A stretch of DNA of 64,000 nt. Origin: Brachypodium distachyon (lineage: Eukaryota; Streptophyta; Magnoliopsida; Poales; Poaceae). The stretch spans positions 19,055,501 through 19,119,500 of the forward strand of contig NC_016131.3 of the NCBI RefSeq assembly GCF_000005505.3, read 5' to 3'. Of the stretch, positions 22,507-33,374 are shown piece after piece (positions within the stretch are counted from its first letter, which is position 1; the number at the start of each line of letters is the position of its first letter). A program made the position numbers and the translations under genes. Under the pieces are notes generated by a model. That model searched no databases, was not told the origin of the DNA, and saw only the letters and a list, made by a program, of their open reading frames with translations.

Positions 22507-25402
22507 ATGGGGTATTTGAATTTGCTGATGAGCCACTCCCGTCCCTGCTGCTCCGTGGTTGCGCCGGTGCCGCTCGCCGTCCTGCTGCTGCGCTGCCACC
22601 CTTCCTGCTCCTGCCGAATCCGGTCTCGGCCGTCCTGCCGAGGAGCCGAGCACGGGCAGGTCAGTTTCCCTCCCCTCCCCCCCCCCCTCCTCCCTCCGGC
22701 TGACTTGATATGATTTGATGCGGTTGCTTTTTTCAAATCTAAGGATCATGTATCTATGTACTCCCTAGTTGTTTAAATTAGGCGAATTGCTTGTAAGCAA
22801 GGGTTATCTCTTTATTATAAATAATACGGAGCACCCTTTTCTGATGTCTGAGTCGTTTGACGGTACCAAAACCTGTAATTTACTGTTTGACATTTTTGTT
22901 AATTCTTCATTGTTTGTTTTACCTTAAAGCTTGATTTACTATTACCGTTACCAATACTGCAGCTTGGGAGTTTACTCAAACTAAAAGTCATGTGACCGTC
23001 ATATTATTATGCTTGCATTTACATCAGAGATCAGACAGATTTGCTAAGGAAGTACAATATCTTTGAGAGACTTCGCACTTCTGTGGTGCCACTTTGTTTT
23101 GTAAAATCATTAATTAGATTACATGTGTATGTTGACCACCAGACTATCTTTGCAGGTGTGTGGCATGAAATTCAGCAAAGATGCAAGGAATCAATTGAGT
23201 CAGCTTATTAAAAAAATAGCCAAAGGTCAGTATTCTACTTATCGTTATATTGGTTCTCAAAATTCGTGAGGAAGTATACCCCTTTTCCCTTGCTTGTTTG
23301 TAGAGCTGCTTTTTTTGGCTTGCACAAGTACCTATAAACAAATAGTGGGTGCATATGATCCTAAGACTAGAAAGATTTGTTCTGTACATGCTCCATGCTA
23401 CTAAGTTTGAATGATCTCCTTCAGATGGTGTTGACAAAAATATTTTTCTGTGTAGTCTCTGCATTGTCTAATTTTAATCCGTCCTTAATATAAGGAAATA
23501 GCATCTACACAAAACCAAAATGTTTGCTTCTTAAAAATTTGACCTTTGTTGTGTAATGTCTCCACGTTTTTGTGCTTGAACTAAGGCTGCCTATTGTGAA
23601 ATAGTTAGAATGTACATACTGACTATTATTAAAATTTCAACATGAAAAGTCAAAATAATAGATTACGCAAAAAAGGAGAGATTATGACAGCTACAATATG
23701 TTCTGTGTTGGTTCAAAATATCAAAATGTGGACATCCTACTCTGCAGAGAATGCTGAAACTAATTGGCATGTTTCTCTCCAATCTATTTTCAAGTTTGCA
23801 TTTTGTAAATTGGGAAGTGAGTTGTTATGGCATGCATTTCTGGAAATTGGCTGCATTTGTCTGGATTTTTTAAGTGGACTTGAATTGTAAAATCCAGGTC
23901 CAACAGATCTGCAATCAAGGAGGACGTAAGAAATTGAGGAAAGCTTTTTTGTGTAGGATATGGTAAGTGGTAACTAGCTATCTGAGAGAATTCTGCATCA
24001 CAATGGTTACCATGCGGTGCAGGACAACTTGTGCAGGTATCACCACGTGTAATTAGTCTATCTGTCGGAGTAAGTTAGTCACGATGCTGAGCTCTAAAAG
24101 TATGGAGTGTAATAAGTAGTAGACACAAGAACTTCAAATTCTTCGCAATTGCAGACACTATCTGAATATAATGCAAACTAATAAACACACACTTACCTGC
24201 ATATGTTACATTGCTGCAACAATCTTATGCTGGTTTTTTGCTGAAAATATTTGACATGGAAAAATAATAATGGAAAGTCGTCACTTCTTTTTCTTCAGAA
24301 AAAAAAACTGCTTGTCAAGGAACACCCAATTTCATTATATGTTGGGAACTACTTATGGAGGATTAAATACGAATACAAATGCCTAAATCAGTACTAACAT
24401 ATAGCACTGGAGCTTAACCTGTAGCACTGGCAGAGAACTTCTTGTACAACTCCTAGGCCTGACAACAACACACAATTTTGGGAGGCGAATTTGAACATGC
24501 CAAGAGAAGAAGCATTAAAGAAAAAAAAAGCGCCGCCTACCTTCGTCTCTCCGACCGGCTCAAGGACGGACTACAGGGAGATATTCGGCTGTTGTGAATC
24601 TGGGGACTTCGCTGTGCCATACGAGGACCTGTTCGCCCAGGGGTCGCGTCGGTGGCGGAGATCCGCCTCCCCTCGTCCAACGGCAACTCCAGGTTCGCCT
24701 GGCCTCCTGCTTCCCTATCTGTTTCCTCTTTTTTCTAATTCCTTTTGGTGGTGTGTGTTTGTAACACCCACATTGTGTAGAGGAGAAATTCAATTGACAT
24801 AGGCTAATTCATGATTACTGATGTTTTTGTTGTGTTTGCATGTCTGACTATAGCTAAAAAAATTTAGTTGTAGGAATCTTGGGCCAGGAAGCAATGAGCT
24901 GATCAGACAGTCCCATATGCGACTGTTATTGTTTTGATCGATTTTGATAATGCTTCTCTAGGCAATTATAGCAGATTATGAGCTATAATTGAAAAAAACG
25001 CAAGTGGGATATTAATTTGGTTACAAATGAGTGTTGATGGCGCAGCAAAACGCGCTTATCCATCTAGTAGTCTTTGATAGGGATGGCCCTTCTGTTAGTC
25101 GCTGGTTTAGTTGCTTCAGGCAGGAATTAATGTATCATTTCCCTAGGCTTGAGGAATCTATTATACTTGCTATCTCTTGACTGGTTTAGTCTTATCAATA
25201 ATGTACCTTAACTCCTATGTGTGTTTTGTGTCCTGGGGGTTACCCCTCTATTTGTACCTGTACATTTTGTACATATTTTGTATTTTTTTTAAATATGATC
25301 ACCGTTCCTGCTTCAGGTGCTGTTGCCGAAAATCATTCAGAGAATCAGAGGTGTGGTTCTTGCAATCTAGCTTTGGAGGTTGATAATGGAAGACCCGCTT
25401 AG
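22507..25402 (+). CDS. Candidate small spliced gene, unknown product
   Basis: Three segments join in phase with good splice signals: 22507-22659 (donor GGGCAG|GTCAGT), 23156-23225 (acceptor TTTGCAG, donor AAAG|GTCAGT) and 25317-25402 (acceptor TGCTTCAG, stop TAG). The product would be 102 residues. It has a Cys/Arg-rich N-terminal part, a lysine-rich middle (KFSKDARNQLSQLIKKIAK) and a C-terminal CGSCNLALEVDNG segment with a CxxC pair. The phase agreement across both junctions is the main support. The product was not recognised, the 2.1-kb second intron holds other material, and codon use in exon 1 is odd, so this may equally be a non-coding transcript or chance. Confidence 0.3.
24530..24694 (+). 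pseudogene. Coding-like fragment, possibly of an auxilin-like J-domain gene
   Basis: A GC-rich segment reads FVSPTGSRTDYREIFG, then FAVPYEDLFAQG. Shifting one frame just after, it continues ASVAEIRLPSSNGNSR up to a donor-like CCAG|GTTC at 24692. The D-Y-x-E-I-F-G and P-Y-E-D-L-F arrangement recalls the N-terminal part of plant auxilin-related J-proteins, but that is memory of a pattern and not a tested match. The frameshift and the absence of neighbouring exons suggest a stranded gene fragment. It lies inside the candidate intron of the weak gene model. Confidence 0.25.
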
Positions 25403-26036
25403 ACCTGGATGATGGTTGGCTTTGCTTCACCGAGCTTCTAGGGTTAGCTTTTGCAAGCTGCAAGCTGCAACATGTGCTATATATGTCGAACTTAATAGAG
25501 TTAGCTGACGATGGCGGTACGGTTGCTGGTGTTGAGATAATGAGATTCGCTTCCTGTCATTGTTTTTCACTAACTGCAAAGATTTTATGGTGAAGGATTA
25601 CGAGCACGTGTATTTCGCCCTGTGATCGTGTGCTCCGGCTAGAATTTATTTGCTTATCTGCTTCTGTTGTTTCTCCCGTAATTCATATAGATTGCTGTTC
25701 TGTTATTGCTCACATCACGGCATGCACACGGAGTTTAGATGCATTAAAAGGTCTGGAGCTTAGCTGTGACTGCATTTGTTGTGTGTGTGTTGCTGGAAGC
25801 AAAAGTTTTATAGTGTTGTCAGAAAGTTTTATGGTGTTGTCAGAAAATGATTTTAAAATATTTCAGTTTCAACCGACAAACTATTAGTTTCAATGAGGTA
25901 CTCCTTGAATGAGTACTTTGTATGTCTTCCAAAAACATATGACACAACCCCTTGAATAATGTTGAGATCTAGCTTTGATGTTTAACATATTACAGTCCAC
26001 AAATAGCAGCAATTAAGGTACGAGTATGGCCAGAGC
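25403..26036. other. Intergenic AT-rich DNA
   Basis: Nothing was recognised. It contains two adjacent copies of a GTTTTATNGTGTTGTCAGAAA motif (about 25804-25848). Confidence 0.4.
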
Positions 26037-26045
26037 ACTCCAAAT

Positions 26046-26865
26046 CCGGATGGCACCATACCTGCATACCCAACGGGTATTTACCCGTTTAAGACGCGGG
26101 TTTGTTAAGAAAAAATACCTGTGATATGTAAATGGTAAAATTATATACCCGACGGGTTTGGCGGGTACGAGTATGGTATTGAAGTACCCGAACCCGTGTA
26201 ACTGCATACCCACACCTAGTTATAAGCCCAGTACACAAGCCCATTAAATCTCCTTGCCTAAGGCCCAGCCCAGTTCCTTCGTATAATGGCACCCAACCAC
26301 CCATGAGCTAACCCTAAATCCCATCCCTCGACCCTTCCCCGCGCTGCCAAGCATCCAGCCTCCTCTTGTTCGTTGCCCCGCCTGAGCCGCCTCCTCCACT
26401 CGACAACTTCGCCGGTCCGACGCCGGCAGCCCACCACCAGCCCTCCGCCCCTGCCACGTGCGTCGTCCCGCAGCCAAGCCCGAGCGCCGCCGCCCCCGCC
26501 GCGACTGTGAGCCTCCGCCGCCCGTGTCGCGCGTGCGGGCCTCTGCTGAGCGGGAGCGCCGCCGCCCCTGCCCAGCCCACGCGCGTTGCTGCCCTACGCG
26601 CGGGCCTCCTCTGAGCGCAAGCGCCACCGCCGATGCGGCCCCGAGCTCCGCCGCCGCCTCGTACACGCGCGTCGCCGACGCTTCTCCGTTCCAGCGGGTC
26701 GGGTAAAAATACCCGCGGGTTACCCGTACCCGTGACAGGTGGCGGGTATGGTAAAATTTCATACCCGACCACGGGTACTGGTACGGGTAACGGTTGAGAG
26801 TTGGGTCGTCGGGTATAGGTATGGTTGAGCCGTACCCGTACACGAACCCATCGGTTGCCATCCGT
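26046..26865. mobile_element. Mutator-like (MULE) non-autonomous element
   Basis: The element begins CCGGATGGCACC, ends GGTTGCCATCCGT (short inverted repeats), and is flanked by a perfect 9-bp duplication ACTCCAAAT (26037-26045 and 26866-26874), the size typical of Mutator. Just inside both ends are many ACCCGTACCCG/CGGGTA-type repeats in opposite orientation. The centre (about 26330-26690) is GC-rich and could be captured genic DNA. ORFs there are repetitive and show no domain. hAT (8 bp) remains an alternative because these CGGGTA-rich ends occur in other families too. Confidence 0.72.
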
Positions 26866-26970
26866 ACTCCAAATAGTCACGAGAAAACAACAAATAAAGA
26901 CGCCGAGAACTGAAATCAAAGGACTGCTAGCATTAATCTACGAGAAGCAACAATTTAGAGACGCCCTAAC

Positions 26971-27591
26971 CTACATGCCAGAAATGTAGTCGTAGGAAGG
27001 CGGAGTAGGCGGAGGCGAAGACGCCGGAGCATAACTGTAGTGGTAGGTGGGCGGAGGCGAAGACGCCGGAGCTGGTGACGGTGATCGGGGCGGCGGCGAC
27101 GCTGGTGCAGTGGCGACGTTGACGACGACGGAGTTGGTGTGGCAGCGATGTCGACGGCGGCGGCAGAAGCATCCTCGGAAGTAGGTCCAAATCATCAGCA
27201 GCGTCAGCAGCAGGCCCAATCCGCCGCCAATCAGCCCATATACCGCATGGGCTGACAGGCGCGGGCCGCTGGCGCGGGCCTGCGGAGGGGGCAATGTGCA
27301 CGGCGGTGCCGTAGGGCAAACGATGGGCTCGCAAGCCGGAGGGGCCGGACACGGACCGCACTCACAGCATGTGAACTGCGTGGTGGGCGTGTCCGGTGGG
27401 TTCTTGGCCGAAAAGATGGATGGGGTCAGGCTGTCGTCTGGGAGCGATGCAACTCGGGCCACGACTAGGACGCAAGGCGGCAGCGACGGGCAGACCTGCG
27501 GTGGACATGCGGGCAGCGCCGGGCAACTAGGGCAGGGCGGGCACGGAGCACAGTTTATCGCCGGCGGAGCTTCGCTCGGCGTCGTACTCAT
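26971..27591 (-). CDS. Cys/Pro-rich single-pass membrane protein, function unknown
   Basis: An intronless 206-residue ORF starts at ATG 27591 (MSTTPSEAPP). A longer frame upstream begins with GTG and is not preferred. The N-terminal half has two Cys-Pro clusters (CAPCPPCPSCP with CPPQVCPSLPPC, and CCECGPCPAPPACEP with CPTAPPC). A transmembrane segment follows (VYGLIGGGLGLLLTLLMIW, about residues 118-136), then a basic Cys-rich stop-transfer (FRGCFCRRRRHRC). The tail is rich in Ser-Pro and Pro-Pro, with a repeated YAPASSPPPT-like unit and ends YDYISGM. There is no N-terminal signal peptide, so type III or tail-proximal insertion is possible. A TATA box lies 65-73 bp upstream of the ATG. The family was not recognised; the Pro/Ser tail recalls wall-associated or PERK-like juxtamembrane regions without a kinase. 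Confidence 0.72.
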   Translation of the reverse strand: MSTTPSEAPPAINCAPCPPCPSCPALPACPPQVCPSLPPCVLVVARVASLPDDSLTPSIFSAKNPPDTPTTQFTCCECGPCPAPPACEPIVCPTAPPCTLPPPQARASGPRLSAHAVYGLIGGGLGLLLTLLMIWTYFRGCFCRRRRHRCHTNSVVVNVATAPASPPPRSPSPAPASSPPPTYHYSYAPASSPPPTPPSYDYISGM

Positions 27592-27655
27592 GGTGTTAGG
27601 CACTTAGGCTCAGCGGGGTGGGGGCGTGGGGCGGTCTGCGTGAAGTGCCGCCCGG

Positions 27656-27664
27656 CTATATAGG
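27656..27664 (-). promoter_or_regulatory. TATA box of the Cys/Pro-rich protein gene
   Basis: The minus strand reads CCTATATAG, 65-73 bp before the ATG at 27591. It is placed as a core promoter should be for a short 5' UTR. Confidence 0.6.
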
Positions 27665-28198
27665 CCGAGGTGCTTCAATTCGGGTGCAAAATTAACTTGT
27701 ATCCAGTCGCTATATGCATACTACTAATAGTAAGCCTATTAGCTTTGCTTTGAACTAACACTTTTTATGATTATGATCTCATTTCAATCACATTAGTCAC
27801 ATCTTAATGAACTATAATTCGTGGTCAAACGCTTGGTCAAGAGAAAGCTAGCAGGAGGAAGAGCAAGCTCAGAAAAGGAACCGGAAAGGAATCGACAAGA
27901 TATGGAAAGGAAGAGCAAGCTCAGCAGTAGAAAAAAAATCGGAAAAGAATCGACAAGATATGGAAAGGAATCGTAGCTCTTTTAAATGCTAAGGAAATTA
28001 TACTTATGTAATATACAAGAAAACGTGCCCAAACCAATAGAGAGAAATCAGCTCTGCTCTCTCCTTAAATTTTTTTTAGAACTTAATTTTTCAGTATAAT
28101 CTCTCTGGATTATTCCAACTAGCAAATCCTCTCTCGATTTTTCTCTGTTCCTAAACGAGAATAGAACGGAGCAAGAGAAGCAAATCTGTTGACTTTGC
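27665..28198. other. Upstream region with a 55-bp tandem duplication
   Basis: Positions 27857-27908 and 27909-27966 are tandem copies (GGAAGAGCAAGCTCAG at the start, ATCGACAAGATATGGAAA at the end). The rest is AT-rich promoter or intergenic DNA with no gene. Confidence 0.7.
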
Positions 28199-28498
28199 TC
28201 ACCTTGCAGCGAGGCCATGGCGCCGAGATCTCGGGCTGGATCGGCCCGGAGAAGTTGTTGACAACTTGACCGAGCCTGGCGAGCTCCCGGTGCACGACGC
28301 CGCTAAGGGGCTAAGCGTGTTGTAGTGGAGGTAGAGCCCGGCGAGCGCGCGGAAGCCCGCGACGGCCGGCCAGAGCCTCCCGAACAGGCCCTTCCCCTGA
28401 GGCGAGACCGCGCCCGCCCGTTGGGTCCAGCGCCGCGTTGAGCTCCAGCAGGGGTACGCCGTGCCATGGCCGCCGCCGCCGGTGATTATGCGGCACAA
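28199..28498 (-). other. GC-rich coding-like fragment, unidentified
   Basis: This 300-bp GC-rich island has open frames on the minus strand in two registers (ELNAALDPTGGR in one, RLWPAVAGFRALAGLYLHYN in another). That would fit a frameshifted gene fragment, but the source was not recognised and there are no supporting exons nearby. Confidence 0.2.
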
Positions 28499-28573
28499 GC
28501 AGAGAGAGAGAGTCAGAGAGAGAGAGAGAGAGAGTCAGAGAGTGAGTGAGAGAGAGAGAGAGAGAGAGAGAGA
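28499..28573. repeat. (AG)n microsatellite
   Basis: The run is AGAGAG with GTCAG and GTGAG interruptions, about 75 bp. A 19-bp direct repeat, GGCTTGGGTAGTTGGGTCA, follows at 28584 and 28657. Confidence 0.9.
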
Positions 28574-28679
28574 TGAACAAAAGAGGCTTGGGTAGTTGGG
28601 TCACGGGAGGGACAGAAGAGAGGGAGAAGAGAGCCCGAGAGGAAGATAGAGATTGTTGGCTTGGGTAGTTGGGTCAACA

Positions 28680-30956
28680 TGTGCACGGTGCACCTATATC
28701 AAGCCGCACTGTCCATTTTGATAAAGGGATCTGTGCAGGGCGTGTTGCCAGATCATGGCGCGGCATTATCATTGATCTGGTGCTCCTTAGTTCATCACTG
28801 TAGTACCCATTGATCCGTCTGCTTCTTGCAGTACCACATCACGCCTGTGTTTCTCTGGACATACCTGTGTAGTAGTCGTAGGTGAACCCTGACCAGTGCT
28901 TGATGTGACTTGTTCTATACTCCGTATTGTGCCGCACCCACGGGGGAAGTTTCGATGTAAAAAAGTTTGCACACCGGTTGATGTTATGGTGAGGGTCGTA
29001 TATAATCAGTCCTTGCAAATAGATTCACAGACCATGGTAACAACATAAAGAAGATGGTTAGAGTGCAAGGTTCTCACAATAACACTGTACTTTGCCGATG
29101 TGCTCGAAATCATTGACGAGGTTGAAAACTGATCTGGTCAAATCCACAGCTCTAGTTTAGCATGTTCCTGCACGTATGGCAGTCCATTTATCTCGCCAAA
29201 AAAAGAATCCTCATCAGTGCTAGGGAGTAGGGACTAGGGAGAGAAAACTCCGGTCTGCCATCACACAGGCCTCTCCTCTGTATATGGAATATTCGGTACA
29301 GTAGTTCGTATCGCCGGGCCGCAGAGGGATCGGTCGCTGATAAAACAGATCTTCAGACCAGAAGCGGTAAAGAAAACAACGGATTCCGGAAGGAAGAAGC
29401 AGTCGATGTTTAAATGTAGCTAACCTGGCCATTGCAGTCTACTCCATCTCGCGAGTCAACAAGCTTGAACAGTGATGGGTCGACGTGTATGTCCTGACAC
29501 ATTTTCTGAGAGATGGCACAGTGGCCTAGCTAGACCCACTTCGATTTGGTAATGACCCTGGCGGAACGGAGCGGATTGCAACTCAAAAGGTGACCAAATT
29601 ATTACAAAACTTGCTTTAGCCTTCAGATTTGGAGGTCTACTCTTCAGATAACGAGTAGAAAGGAGTCCCGCGCAAACATTTTATTTCCCAACTATTAATT
29701 ATATTAAATAAGCTTCTTTTTTAACTACAAATTACACAAAACACTAAAATCATGGTTTTTTTTTTATGAGTGCACCATCTCTACATGGTATTATATTAGT
29801 ATAAGAAATTACCTCAACGATTGTATCAGTATAAGTGAGTTGAACCTAGGTCACAGTAGTCAGTAGGTAGGTTGAATGTTTATAAGAATCGTCATGTTGT
29901 GTTTGAGTGGTATTAGAAAAAACTCAGATGAAGTTAGCTTCATCAGGACGATTGGTGGTAAGGAATGTAAGATTAATCAACCCATCACATGTACAAAAGT
30001 AAAATTAACCAAACCCATTACACCTATTAGTTAGGAAACATATGGGTGTTTTGTGTGTGGTTCCAGGCAGTAATTCGCAATTAAAGTTTAGAATGTGAGT
30101 TGACTGACTGGTCAATCAATATTTGCATCAAATTGATTGATCGTTTCATGTGATATTAGCTATGTATCTAGAATTAAAATTCAGATCATCAGCCAGTTGC
30201 CGGTGGCTACCCGATTTTATTTATTTTTTGCTATTCCTAAAGTTTTTTTTTTAGGTAAAGCTATTCCTAAAGTTGTCCTCGGTTTTCCCCGTGAAACGAA
30301 GACGAGCTAAAAAATGATAGAGCGGGAAATATAATTTCTCTTTTTTCACACATTTTCTTATCTATACTATTCCAAAAGGCTCTTGGGTTGTTAGGCAAAC
30401 TTTTGCATAGTTGCAGAATGCCACGTGCAAAAGTAGTTGGCAAGGAAGGCATGCTAATAGATATTTCTCCATCGCCTAAAAAACAGTTATTTCTCGTTCG
30501 AAAATCGTAGCCATTCAATTAAGATTTTTTTATCTATCAGATCTACATTAATCTTACACAAATCTCACTGATTGAATCAAAAAATTGATATTATCAACTA
30601 AAAAATATTTTTTTCTCGGTCTCCTAAGAAATAGCAAAACCTATAATAAATATAAGCAAGAAAAATGAATTAAGCCAAAGTCTAACGCTACCGATGTGTG
30701 CTGCAAAAAAATAAAAATATCTCGTTGCTTCAAGCCAAAACATAGTGAGCCCACCTAAGTTAGCTGTCATAAAACTGCGTGGGGTTTGGATCCATATGTC
30801 GGTGACTACTGACTCCACCGAACCAAAACTCCGTCCCAATAAGCAGGAGAGGATGAACTCTCGGTGGGATTGATGGCAATAAAAACTGATTAAGCATATG
30901 TCCACCAAGAATCATGTTCAGTCCATAAAAACTATCATATCGGTAATAAACATCTA
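28680..30956. other. Intergenic DNA, nothing recognised
   Basis: This 2.3-kb, mostly AT-rich stretch has short scattered ORFs and no domain, splice pattern or transposon ends that I can support. Confidence 0.4.
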
Positions 30957-31068
30957 CTCCCATCATTTCATAATTCTTGTCTTAAATTTGTTTCAAAATG
31001 GATGTATCTATTTTAAAAAATGTTTAGATATATGTAAGATTTCGACAAGAATTTTAGAATGGAGAGAG
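30957..31068. mobile_element. Stowaway-like MITE
   Basis: It begins CTCCCATCATTTCATAATTC after TA (30955-30956) and ends GAATTTTAGAATGGAGAGAG before TA (31069-31070). Internal TTTGTTTCAAAATGGATGTATC and TTCGACAAGAATT motifs match other copies in the window. Confidence 0.75.
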
Positions 31069-31070
31069 TA

Positions 31071-31542
31071 TCTTTTATTTCTTGATCTCTTGCGGTTCTA
31101 CCTTACGTTTGAGCAATGGCCTTCTGCAGCTCGTGCTAGTTGTAGCGTTCGTCAGAGGCGTCAATCGTCTTTTTTTTGGGGCTGGGTGGGGCACTTGCTA
31201 GGCCGTTTCCTGCTATCTCCCAGCGTTGCGTCGTCCTGGTGCTTGGAGCACGCCGCCGCCGCCCATCGTTCCCCCTAGTCCCGCCACTCGTTGCGTGCGC
31301 GGTTTCTTGTTTTTTTTTTAACTCTTTTTAAACGATTCGATTACTTAGATCTCATGGTATTGGAATATATTGGGCCTACATGGGCCTTTTTTTAATGTTT
31401 TAGGCCAGCCCAACGAATATAACATCCTTACCCTCTTGATCGTTGAGGGCTAGAACAATTATGTGACGAGCTCAACACGAGGCTCCCTTGGTATCCTCAT
31501 ATTGTCATATATAAATAGATGCATTTTGTCAAGCATGTACTA
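31071..31542. other. Intergenic DNA
   Basis: A short GC-rich patch lies at 31110-31285, with one ORF of no known type. Nothing else was recognised. Confidence 0.4.
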
Positions 31543-31551
31543 ATTGAAATT

Positions 31552-32740
31552 GAGTAAATTTCATAGAACCACAGGTTTTGAGACTTTTTTCTCAGCGAGC
31601 CATCACTTTTGTTAATTTGTCCGCAAAACAAAAGGTCATGCCTCTAATTGTCTCACCTTGCCCAAAATTAACGCTTAAGTTTTTCTTACAAGTGGGTCCC
31701 GTCTGTCAGGCGTCGCTAAGGGTGCAAATGGGATCCCGCGAAAGTCCCGTTTCTAGTTCAATTCTCAAATGTCTTGTTCAAATTTTGAGCAAAATTTTGA
31801 ATAGAAGATTTGACAAATGAACTGGAAGTGGGATCCCGTTTGCATCCCTAGGCGTCGCATCTTCTTTATCGAACACCTTGCCTTTTTCTTTCCTTTTCCT
31901 CTTCCCCTCGTCTTCTTCTACAACGCCAGCCTCCTCACCGACGGGAACACTGCGGCGGCCACAGACGTCGTTGTGTCCCTAGCGACGAGGCTGGCATGCT
32001 AGCCGGCATTGCATGCCTGTCCTTGGCACCCGCGAGCGCTAGCAACCTGACAAGGCTCTCGACGCCATTGTGCCCGTGGAGCGCGACCTGCTTCGGAAGC
32101 TGCTGGAGCCGAAGGTGATGTGCACGCATGCGGTCTGGCCCGTGGGCTCCACCATCCACATCCTCGAGCACATCTTCGTCGTAGCCGGCACAGGGGCGCA
32201 GGAACTCGAGCCCATCTCCGTCGTAGCCGGCACAGGGGCACAACGTCACATACATAAGCGCAGGGGCTGCCTCGTCCCCTGACGGTGTTTCGCTGCCTCG
32301 GAACGGTGTCGACAACAACGCAGGTCTCAGGCCACATCCCCTGACTGCCCTCCCCGACCACGATGCTGGAGAGCAGATCGTCGATATCGCCCGGCACGAG
32401 GTGCCTGTCGTCCCTCCGGCAGCGGGAAGAGAACCACGGCGGGCGGCCACTTAATTTCTCCCTTGCCTTGTTCTTCGCTGTGATTCGGGAGTGGAATTTG
32501 GGGAAAAGTTGAGCCGGGAATTTGGGAAAAAGAAGAAGACGAGGGACGAGGAAAAAGAAAAGAAAAGCAGGGGTCAAATGAAAACCCACTTGTAAGAAAA
32601 AATGTCAGGATTTCCTAAACGTTCATTTTGGACGAGGTGAGTCAATTAGACGCGTAACCTGTGGTTTAACGGACAAATTAGCAAAAGTGGTCGCTCGGTG
32701 AGAAAGAAGCCCCAAACCCGTGTTTCTGTGAAATTTACTC
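31552..32740. mobile_element. Mutator-like element with long terminal inverted repeats and internal GC-rich DNA (Pack-MULE candidate)
   Basis: The ends start GAGTAAATTTCATAGAACCA and, inverted, GAGTAAATTTCACAGAAACA. The inverted arms run for about 150 bp each (to about 31705, and from about 32585). The flanks ATTGAAATT (31543-31551) and ATTTAAATT (32741-32749) are a 9-bp target duplication with one mismatch. These traits define Mutator-like elements. Between the arms, 31860-32450 is GC-rich and coding-like in composition, as in Pack-MULEs that carry gene fragments. It contains a 20-bp repeat CGTCGTAGCCGGCACAGGGG at about 32178 and 32219. The source gene was not recognised, and no transposase is present. 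Confidence 0.78.
31717..31850. mobile_element. hAT MITE nested in the Mutator-like element
   Basis: It begins TAAGGGTGCAAATGGG and ends CCCGTTTGCATCCCTA, with a perfect 8-bp target duplication GGCGTCGC at 31709-31716 and 31851-31858. It is 134 bp long. Both the end sequence and the duplication size fit small grass hAT MITEs. It inserted just inside the left arm of the host element. Confidence 0.88.
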
Positions 32741-32749
32741 ATTTAAATT

Positions 32750-33374
32750 TGTGTATTGATTTGTATTTTTATTCGAAGCTTGTATGCCCATAATATGGCA
32801 AATATTGTCTTTTTTTTTACAATATTTGAGTATTATTCATTTTCTTATTAAACACCTATAGAACATGGTACATAATTATGTATACATGGAAACGGTGACT
32901 TTAATCATAATGCCCATAATTAATGCTAAATGAAACCCTAATAAACATTTCAACTAAAAAATGGTCCAAATTATCACGACCTGGTTCGGCCTTCAAATTT
33001 GGAGATTTGATCCCTAAGTTCATAAAGTTCTTTCGACATAATGCATTTTATGAAACATGTATCATTTCAATTTCCGTATTTACTTGTACTTTTCACCCAA
33101 GCTCGTTTTCAATTTTTCAAATCAGAAATAGATAGATGTGATGGTATTCTTACTTTCTTAGTCTCCTTGCAAGTAAACACGTACATGCATGGGTAACTAC
33201 TACACAATACACATGAACACATCAACTGAAGATGTACACAGAACACCTACCAAGAACAAACTATGCAGATTAATAACTTTGACACGTCCCCCATCCTCAA
33301 TCTCTTGAGCTCGTCCTTGCGTGAGGACATGGCCTCTGATTAGCGATCGAATGGAGCCATCATCATCATCGATA
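32750..33374. other. Intergenic, 3' flank of the VPS62-like gene
   Basis: AT-rich; the minus-strand gene's 3' UTR should lie near 33200-33374. Nothing else was recognised. Confidence 0.4.

Noticed and set aside
26244..26919. Two minus-strand ORFs of about 200 codons
   Set aside because: They lie within the Mutator-like element and mostly translate its CGGGTA repeats and GC-rich centre.
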